This document shows, piece after piece, positions 58,832-64,000 of a DNA stretch of 64,000 nucleotides; positions within the stretch are counted from its first letter, which is position 1; the number at the start of each line of letters is the position of its first letter. A model generated the notes under the pieces. It was given only the letters and a program-made list of their open reading frames with translations, searched no databases and was not told the DNA's origin. The position numbers were made by a program, and so were the translations under genes. The DNA is from Umezawaea tangerina (GTDB taxonomy: Bacteria > Actinomycetota > Actinomycetes > Mycobacteriales > Pseudonocardiaceae): assembly GCF_003002815.1 (NCBI RefSeq), contig NZ_PVTF01000011.1:62001-126000 (forward strand), in the 5' to 3' direction.

Positions 58832-60325
58832 ATGGAGTGCAAGCGCATCACCGCCATCGTCGTCGCGACCGCCTTGGTGGCGGCCGGTTGCGCTGAGGAC
58901 GACCCGCCGTCGGCACCACCGCAGACCTCGCCGACCTCCTCCGCCGTCGCGCTGACGCCTTGTGCGGTCCCGAAGATCCCGACGGCGCGGTGCGGCAGCA
59001 TCACTGTCCCCTTGGACCGGTCACACCCGGAGGCGGGGACCACGGAGGTGGCCTTCGCCCTCGTGCCCCGCGCGAACCAGGCGCTGCCGTCGCTGGGCAC
59101 GATCGTCACCAACCCCGGCGGGCCGGGCTCCGGCACCGTGGACCTGGTCGGCTTCCGCTACGCCGAAGGGCTGCGGCCCGTTCTCGACCGCCGCGACCTG
59201 CTGCTCGTCGACCCGCGCGGGGTCGGCAGGTCCGCCCCGATCAGCTGCCCGTCGTTGGAGGACCCCGCCAGGGTGTTCGCGGCGGTGGAGGTCCAGCGCG
59301 CCGCCATCGGGCGGTGCGGCGAAGCGTTGGGGGACAAGGCGGGGTACTACGGCACGGCCGCCGTGGCCGACGACTTCGACGACGTCCGCGCCGCGGTGGG
59401 CGTGGACCGCGTCGACCTGCTGGGCGACTCCTACGGCACGTACCTGATGACCACCTACGCCGCCCGCCACCCCGATCACGTCCGGTCGGTGGTCCTGTCC
59501 GGGGCCTACCCCGTCAACACCGACCACGACTCCTCGGGGGCGTTCGCCGCGGCCGCGTTGCGCCGTGCGATCGGGCTGGTGTGCGAGCGCACCACGTCGT
59601 GCTCCGGCCCGACGGTCCTGGCCGACCTCGCGGCCCTCGCCGCGAGGCTGCGCACCGCGCCCGTGGCGTTCACCGTGCCGTTCGAGGGGAGGTCCTTCGA
59701 CGTGGTGCTCGACGAGTGGCAACTGGCCGGGACGGTCGGGAAGCTCTACTCCGGTGCCGCGGACGTCGAGACGAAGCTGGCGCTGGCCGCCGCGCTGGCT
59801 GCGGCCAGGGCCGGTGACCTCGCCCCGGTCCAGGAGCTGGTCAAGGCGCACCTGCTGGAGATGGCCTCCATCCCCGCGATGGGCGTGGGGCTCGTGTCGG
59901 AACCGCTCGCCTGGGCCACTACCTGCCACGACTACCAGCGCGACTTCTCCTACGCCGACAGCGCGGCCGAACGGCAGCGCGCCTTCGCCGACGCCCTGGC
60001 GCGGTTGAAGGCGGAGGACTTCGCCCCGTTCTCCCCGAAGGCCTGGGTCACCAGGGACTCCTACGACGCGGGCGCCTGCCTGGACTGGCCCGCGGACCCG
60101 ACCGCCACCGCCCCGGTCGCCAAGGGCACCAAGCTCGCCGACGTCCCCGTGCTGGTGCTGTCCGGCGACCTCGACGCCAACACCTCCACCGCGTCCGGCG
60201 AGGAGGCGGCCGCGCAGTTCCCCAACGCCCGGCTCGTCGAGGTCGCGGGCGCGGGCCACACGCCCACGATCACGGACGAGGGCGCGAAGCTGGCCATGGA
60301 GTTCATCGCGCGCGACCACCCCTGA
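58832..60325 (+). CDS. Lipoprotein alpha/beta hydrolase (tripeptidyl-aminopeptidase-like)
   Basis: 497 residues from ATG at 58832, chosen because it begins a lipoprotein signal (KRITAIVVATALVAAGCAEDD, lipobox LVAAGC). The core resembles SlpD/Tap exopeptidases: RCGSITVPLDRSHPEAGTTEVAFALVPR, IVTNPGGPGSG, nucleophile LLGDSYGTYLM with Ser200, acid in VLVLSGDLDANTSTASGEE and His in VEVAGAGHTPTI. Probably a cell-surface peptidase. It is a second member of the family found at 14194-15867 (about the same plan, different signal type). Confidence 0.9.
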   Translation: MECKRITAIVVATALVAAGCAEDDPPSAPPQTSPTSSAVALTPCAVPKIPTARCGSITVPLDRSHPEAGTTEVAFALVPRANQALPSLGTIVTNPGGPGSGTVDLVGFRYAEGLRPVLDRRDLLLVDPRGVGRSAPISCPSLEDPARVFAAVEVQRAAIGRCGEALGDKAGYYGTAAVADDFDDVRAAVGVDRVDLLGDSYGTYLMTTYAARHPDHVRSVVLSGAYPVNTDHDSSGAFAAAALRRAIGLVCERTTSCSGPTVLADLAALAARLRTAPVAFTVPFEGRSFDVVLDEWQLAGTVGKLYSGAADVETKLALAAALAAARAGDLAPVQELVKAHLLEMASIPAMGVGLVSEPLAWATTCHDYQRDFSYADSAAERQRAFADALARLKAEDFAPFSPKAWVTRDSYDAGACLDWPADPTATAPVAKGTKLADVPVLVLSGDLDANTSTASGEEAAAQFPNARLVEVAGAGHTPTITDEGAKLAMEFIARDHP

Positions 60326-60339
60326 CCGTTCGCCGCGGG

Positions 60340-60530
60340 GGAGAGGTCGAGGCCGATCACCCGGCGCCCGGTCGAGCGCGCGACCGGGATCGCGACCCGG
60401 CCGTTCCCACCGCCGGCTCGACCACCGGCCCGTCGGCCTCGCCCGCGAGGCCCGTGGAGAACGCGACGTCCTCGGTCATGTGGGCCGACCACTCCTCGTC
60501 GCAGACCGCGAATGCCTCGTCCCAGCTCAC
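60340..60530 (-). pseudogene. Truncated, frameshifted SAM-methyltransferase remnant
   Basis: Read on the minus strand from GTG at 60530: VSWDEAFAVCDEEWSAHMTEDVAFSTGLAGEADGPVVEPAVG is the familiar N-terminus of small class I methyltransferases. A one-base shift near 60413 then moves the match to the next frame, GNGRVAIPVARSTGRRVIGLDLSPA (motif I and the following acidic strand). Homology stops about 15 nt before the stop of the convergent hydrolase. About 70% of a normal gene is missing. It is a decayed 5' end, not a live gene. Confidence 0.7.
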
Positions 60531-60636
60531 CCACCGAGCGTGGTACGCCCCGACGCGGCGAGGCCAGCCGATTCCTACCCTGGTGGGCGAGCCGCCGTTC
60601 GCGGCGCGGTGGTCGATCGCACGGAGGAGGAGTCGC

Positions 60637-63624
60637 GTGGTGCGGTTCGGGATCCTGGGGCCGTTGCTGGTGACCGACGGGTCCGGCGTCGAGATCCCGG
60701 TGGTGGGGGCTCGTCCGCGGGTGCTGCTGGCGGCGCTCGTGGCGCGGGCGAACCAGGTGGTGGGGGCCGACGAGCTGGCGGAGGTCGTCTGGGACGGCGC
60801 ACCGCCACCCGCGGCCGCGCGGACGGTGCGCCGGTACCTGACGCGGGTGCGCCGCGCGGTGGGCCCGGAGGTGGCCGGGCGGATCGTCACGCGCAGCCCC
60901 GGTTACGCGTTCCTGGCGGGTGAGGACGAGGTGGACCTGCTCCGGTTCGAGGCGTGCTGCGCCCGAGGTGGGGCGGCGGTGCGGGCGCACGACTGGGCGC
61001 GGGCGGCGGACCTGCTGGGTGGTGCCCTGGCCCTGTGGCGGGGGACGCCGTTGCAGGACGCCCCGTCGCGGGTGCTGCGGGAGGTCCACGTCCCGAGCCT
61101 GGACCGGCTGCGGGCCCAGGCCCTGGAGTGGCGGATCGAGGCCGACCTCAACCTGGGCCGCCACGACGACCTGGTGCCCGAGCTGTCGCGGCTGGTCGAG
61201 GAGCACCCGTTGCGCGAGCACGTCCACGGGCTGCTGATGCTCGCGCTGTACCGCGGCGGCAGGCAGGGTGAGGCGCTGGCGGCCTACCGCGACGCCCGAC
61301 GGGTGCTGGTCGCGGAGCTGGGGGTCGAGCCCGCCGGTCCGCTGCGCGAGCTGCACCAGCGGATCCTGGCAGGCGACCCGGCCCTCGACGGACCACCGGC
61401 GGGAGCGGTGGCGAGGTCGGTGCCGCGCCAGCTGCCGGCGGGCGGTCCGCACTTCACCGGCCGCGCCGGCGCGCTCCGGGCGTTGACCGGGCTCGCCGCA
61501 CGCGCGGAGGCAGACCGGAGCGCGGTGGTGGTCTCCGCGATCGGCGGTGCCGCCGGGATCGGCAAGACCGCGCTCGCCCTGCGCTGGGGCCAGGAGAACG
61601 CGCACCGCTTCCCCGATGGTCAGCTGTACGCGAACCTGCGCGGCTTCGACCCCGCCGGGGTCCCCGTGCCCGCCGGGACGGCGGTCCTGGGTTTCCTGGA
61701 GGCACTCGGCGTCCCGGCCGCGCGGATCCCGGCCACCCCGGACGCCCGGTCCGCCCTGTACCGCAGCGAACTGGCCGGGCGGCGGGTCCTGGTCGTGCTG
61801 GACAACGCCCGCGACGCCGACCAGGTGCGCCCGCTGCTGCCGGGGACACCGGGCTGCCTGGTGCTGGTCACCAGCCGCGACGCGCTGACCGGACTGGTCG
61901 CCGTCGACGGCGCGCACCCCCTGTCGCTGGACCTGCTCACCACGACCGAGGCCCGCGCCCTGCTGGCGCACCGGCTCGGAGCCGACCGCGTCGCCGCGGA
62001 ACCGGAGGCGGTCGACGAGCTGGTCGGGCTGTGCGCGCGGCTGCCGCTGGCGCTCAACATCGCCGCCGCCCACGCCCTCGCCCGCCCCGACGTCCCCCTG
62101 GCCACCCTCGCGGGCAGGCTCCGCGACACCCCGGACCGGCTGTCCGAGCTGGACACCGGCGAGGACGCGGGCAGCGTGCGCGCGGTGCTCTCCTGGTCGT
62201 CGCGCGACCTCGACCCCGACGCCGCCCGCCTGTTCCGGCTGCTCGGCCTGCACCCCGGCGCCGACCTCGACCGGTACGCGGCCGCCGCACTCGCGGACCT
62301 GCCCGTGCACCGGGTCGACCTGCTGCTCGACCGGCTCACCCGCGCCCACCTCGTCCACACCGCGGGGCCCGACCGGTTCGGCATGCACGACCTGCTGCGC
62401 GCTCACGCCCGCGACCTCACCACCCCGCACGAGGAGCGGCGGGCGGCGCTGTCCCGGCTGTCCGACCACTACCTGTGCACCGCGGCCACCGCGATGGACA
62501 CCCTGTTCCCCTTCGAGGGCCACCGCCGTCCCCGCGTCGACCCGCCACCCGCACCCGGTCCACCCGTGCACGACGCCGCCGGGGCACGGGCGTGGCTCGA
62601 CGCCGAACGCGCCACCCTCGCCGCCATCGCCGAGCACGGTCGCCCCGAGGACGCCATCCGGTTGTCGGCCACCCTGTCGCGCTACCTCATGGGCGGCGTG
62701 CACGCCGAGGCCCTGGCGATCCACCACGCCGCCCGTCGCGCCGCCCACGGCACGGGCGACTCCCACGCCGAGGCCACGGCGCTGGCCCGCATCGCGATCA
62801 TCGACCACCGGCAGGGCCGCTTCCGCCGTGCCCTGCTCTCCGCGCGGCGGGCGCTGGAGCTGTTCCGCGAGGTCGGGGACCGCCTCGGCGAGGCCCGTGC
62901 GCTGCTCTACCTCGGGCTGGTCGCCAAGGAGCAGGGGCACGTCCCGGAGGCCACGGCCCACTTCGAGCAGGCCCTGGACCTCTTCCGGGAGACCGGCGAC
63001 CGGCTCGGGCAGGCCAAGGCCGTGGGCAGCCTCGGCGCGCTCGCCCTGGAGCAGGGCCGCCACCGCGAGGCAGCCGACCGGAACCGGCTGGCCCTGGACC
63101 TGTTCCGCGAGATCGGCGACCGGACGAGTGAGTCGCACACCCTGGTCGGCCTCGGTGAGCTCAGCTCGCGGGAAGGTCGGCACGAGGAGGCGACCGGTCA
63201 CCTCCGCCTGGCACTCGCGCTGAGCCGTGAGGTCGGCGACCGGTCGGGGGAGGCCCGCGGCCTGGACGCGCTCGGCGTGGTCCACCGGTGCCAGGGCGGG
63301 CACGAGCAGGCCGAGGAGCACCACCGCCGGGCCGCGGAGCTGTTCCGCGAGCTGGGGGACCGGGCGGGGGAGGCCCGTGCGCTGGTCAACCTGGGTGCGC
63401 TCGCCGCCGCGCGCCACCGCCACCAGGACGCGGCCTCCCACTACCGGCTCGCCCTCGACCTGTCCCGCGAGATCGGTCACCCCTCCGGCGAGGCGGCGGC
63501 CCTCAGCGGCCTCGCCGAGGTCGCCGCCACCCCGAGCGGCACCGGAACGCCGAGGGCTAGAACACCGCGAGCGGGTTCACCGGCACGCCCGTCAGCCCGC
63601 GGAACGGCGGCGCGCCCAACGTGA
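60637..63624 (+). CDS. SARP/AfsR-type regulator (BTAD-NB-ARC-TPR)
   Basis: 995 residues from GTG at 60637 (GGAGGAG 7 nt upstream). Winged OmpR-like DNA-binding domain at about 1-90 (VVRFGILGPLLVTDGSGVEIPVVGARPRVLLAALV ... RTVRRYLTRVRRAVG). BTAD at about 95-240 ending GVEPAGPLRELHQRIL. NB-ARC at about 270-560 with Walker A GGAAGIGKTALALRWG, Walker B-like RVLVVLDNARDADQVRPLLPG, and GLCARLPLALNIAA. The C-terminal part has six or more TPRs (ALDLFRETGDRLGQAKAVGSLGALALEQGRHREA and similar). Such proteins activate secondary-metabolite or export genes; it may act on the terpenoid cluster or elsewhere. Its last 68 bp overlap the convergent next gene. Confidence 0.92.
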   Translation: MVRFGILGPLLVTDGSGVEIPVVGARPRVLLAALVARANQVVGADELAEVVWDGAPPPAAARTVRRYLTRVRRAVGPEVAGRIVTRSPGYAFLAGEDEVDLLRFEACCARGGAAVRAHDWARAADLLGGALALWRGTPLQDAPSRVLREVHVPSLDRLRAQALEWRIEADLNLGRHDDLVPELSRLVEEHPLREHVHGLLMLALYRGGRQGEALAAYRDARRVLVAELGVEPAGPLRELHQRILAGDPALDGPPAGAVARSVPRQLPAGGPHFTGRAGALRALTGLAARAEADRSAVVVSAIGGAAGIGKTALALRWGQENAHRFPDGQLYANLRGFDPAGVPVPAGTAVLGFLEALGVPAARIPATPDARSALYRSELAGRRVLVVLDNARDADQVRPLLPGTPGCLVLVTSRDALTGLVAVDGAHPLSLDLLTTTEARALLAHRLGADRVAAEPEAVDELVGLCARLPLALNIAAAHALARPDVPLATLAGRLRDTPDRLSELDTGEDAGSVRAVLSWSSRDLDPDAARLFRLLGLHPGADLDRYAAAALADLPVHRVDLLLDRLTRAHLVHTAGPDRFGMHDLLRAHARDLTTPHEERRAALSRLSDHYLCTAATAMDTLFPFEGHRRPRVDPPPAPGPPVHDAAGARAWLDAERATLAAIAEHGRPEDAIRLSATLSRYLMGGVHAEALAIHHAARRAAHGTGDSHAEATALARIAIIDHRQGRFRRALLSARRALELFREVGDRLGEARALLYLGLVAKEQGHVPEATAHFEQALDLFRETGDRLGQAKAVGSLGALALEQGRHREAADRNRLALDLFREIGDRTSESHTLVGLGELSSREGRHEEATGHLRLALALSREVGDRSGEARGLDALGVVHRCQGGHEQAEEHHRRAAELFRELGDRAGEARALVNLGALAAARHRHQDAASHYRLALDLSREIGHPSGEAAALSGLAEVAATPSGTGTPRARTPRAGSPARPSARGTAARPT

Positions 63625-64000
63625 ACAGGAAGCTCCACCGGTCCAGCTCGGCGCACACGTCCCCCAGGGCGTCCACGGCGGCGTTGTCGACCAGCGGCGT
63701 CCCCAGCCGGGCGAGCGCGACCGCGTGCAGCGGCATCACCTCGCCGAGCTGCGGGGGCCGGTCCCCGATGTCGCTCGCGATGAGGCCCACCCCGCGGTCG
63801 GCCATCCAGAGGACGGCCCCCAGGGACAACCAGGGCGCGGGCTCCGGCCGCGGGAGGTGCCGCGTCCAGCCGCCGCGCACCACGAGCGCGTCACCGCTCG
63901 TGACCCGCACGCCCGACCTGGTCTCGGCCTCCTCCAGGTCCGCCGCGGTGACCGCCGTGGCGGGGTCCAGCCTGCCGCCCACCGCGAGGTCGAGCAGCAC
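63557..64000 (-). CDS. Cyclase-family (kynurenine-formamidase-like) hydrolase, C-terminal part
   Basis: The window cuts the gene; 147 C-terminal residues are visible. TSGDALVVRGGWTRH, SLGAVLWMADRGVGLIASDIGD and LHAVALARLGTPLVDNAAVDALGDVCAELDRWSFLFTLGAPPFRGLTGVPVNPLAVF match the C-terminal half of metal-dependent cyclase/arylformamidase-type hydrolases (GDxxLxxTGW-type strand, conserved final G-x-x-x-P-V/A-x-P-L-A). The HxGTHxDxPxH metal motif would lie beyond the edge. Convergent with and overlapping the SARP gene by 68 bp. Confidence 0.8.
   Translation of the reverse strand: MLLDLAVGGRLDPATAVTAADLEEAETRSGVRVTSGDALVVRGGWTRHLPRPEPAPWLSLGAVLWMADRGVGLIASDIGDRPPQLGEVMPLHAVALARLGTPLVDNAAVDALGDVCAELDRWSFLFTLGAPPFRGLTGVPVNPLAVF

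Noticed and set aside
60061-63480. 1139-codon minus-strand open frame opposite the SARP gene
   Set aside because: Antisense shadow of the BTAD-NB-ARC-TPR gene; composition is RGEV-rich and repetitive only because the TPR repeats are.
1-64000. tRNA, rRNA, integrase, transposase, CRISPR array or attachment site
   Set aside because: None was recognised on reading either strand; the terpenoid and conflict loci therefore lack visible mobility genes.

Overview
The window is high-GC DNA with strong G/C bias at third codon positions, frequent GTG starts, GGAGG-type ribosome binding sites, many TetR-family regulators, Lsr2, a SARP/AfsR-type regulator and GTCCGATGTGGAC-type repeats. This points to a filamentous actinomycete, most likely of the Pseudonocardiales (Saccharothrix/Lentzea/Actinosynnema group). 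That placement is an inference from gene content and codon use. No rRNA, tRNA, CRISPR array, integrase or insertion sequence was seen.

Layout. 1-7.5 kb: small regulator/enzyme modules (FAD monooxygenase fragment with MarR, TetR, MFS pump, a decayed GNAT gene, a GNAT-DUF1905-YdeI fusion, DUF4279 protein, MDR oxidoreductase with a divergent TetR, YwqG-like protein). 7.7-14.2 kb: CPBP protease, then an OmpR-type two-component system divergent from a lipoprotein / membrane-fusion / ATPase / FtsX-permease export operon (MacAB-like). 14.2-17.1 kb: two exported enzymes. 17.2-21.7 kb: three TetR/target-enzyme modules with clear palindromic operators. 21.7-24.2 kb: an IniB-like repetitive protein and an MFS transporter separated by a long inverted repeat.

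24.4-35.0 kb is a compact terpenoid/meroterpenoid-type biosynthetic cluster. It has a HisC-like aminotransferase, a squalene-hopene-cyclase-like protein lacking the DxDD acid motif, a P450, a TauD-type dioxygenase, an O-methyltransferase, an FAD monooxygenase, a UbiA prenyltransferase and an aminotransferase fused to a polyprenyl diphosphate synthase. The inferred logic is polyprenyl-PP synthesis, UbiA transfer to a small acceptor whose amino/keto state is set by the aminotransferases, FAD epoxidation, cyclisation, then P450/TauD/OMT tailoring and MFS export.

35.5-43.0 kb: a small membrane protein, a NarL-type two-component system followed by a KhtT/KhtU-like K+/H+ antiporter, and an FAD hydroxylase/MDR oxidoreductase/LysR module. 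43.0-48.0 kb: a conflict (probable defence) locus of the CATRA type. A CATRA protein carries a class III nucleotidyl-cyclase-like domain, a small associated protein precedes it, and a large TPR-CHAT caspase-like protease is divergent. A STAS antagonist and an Lsr2 homologue follow. 49.2-52.9 kb: TetR, amidohydrolase, patatin, glycosyltransferase. 53.1-60.3 kb: GAF-PP2C phosphatase, MsrA, a membrane protein, an epoxide hydrolase with a divergent WYL regulator and near-perfect operator, and a lipoprotein hydrolase. 60.3-64 kb: a methyltransferase remnant, a SARP-NB-ARC-TPR regulator and a partial cyclase-family hydrolase.
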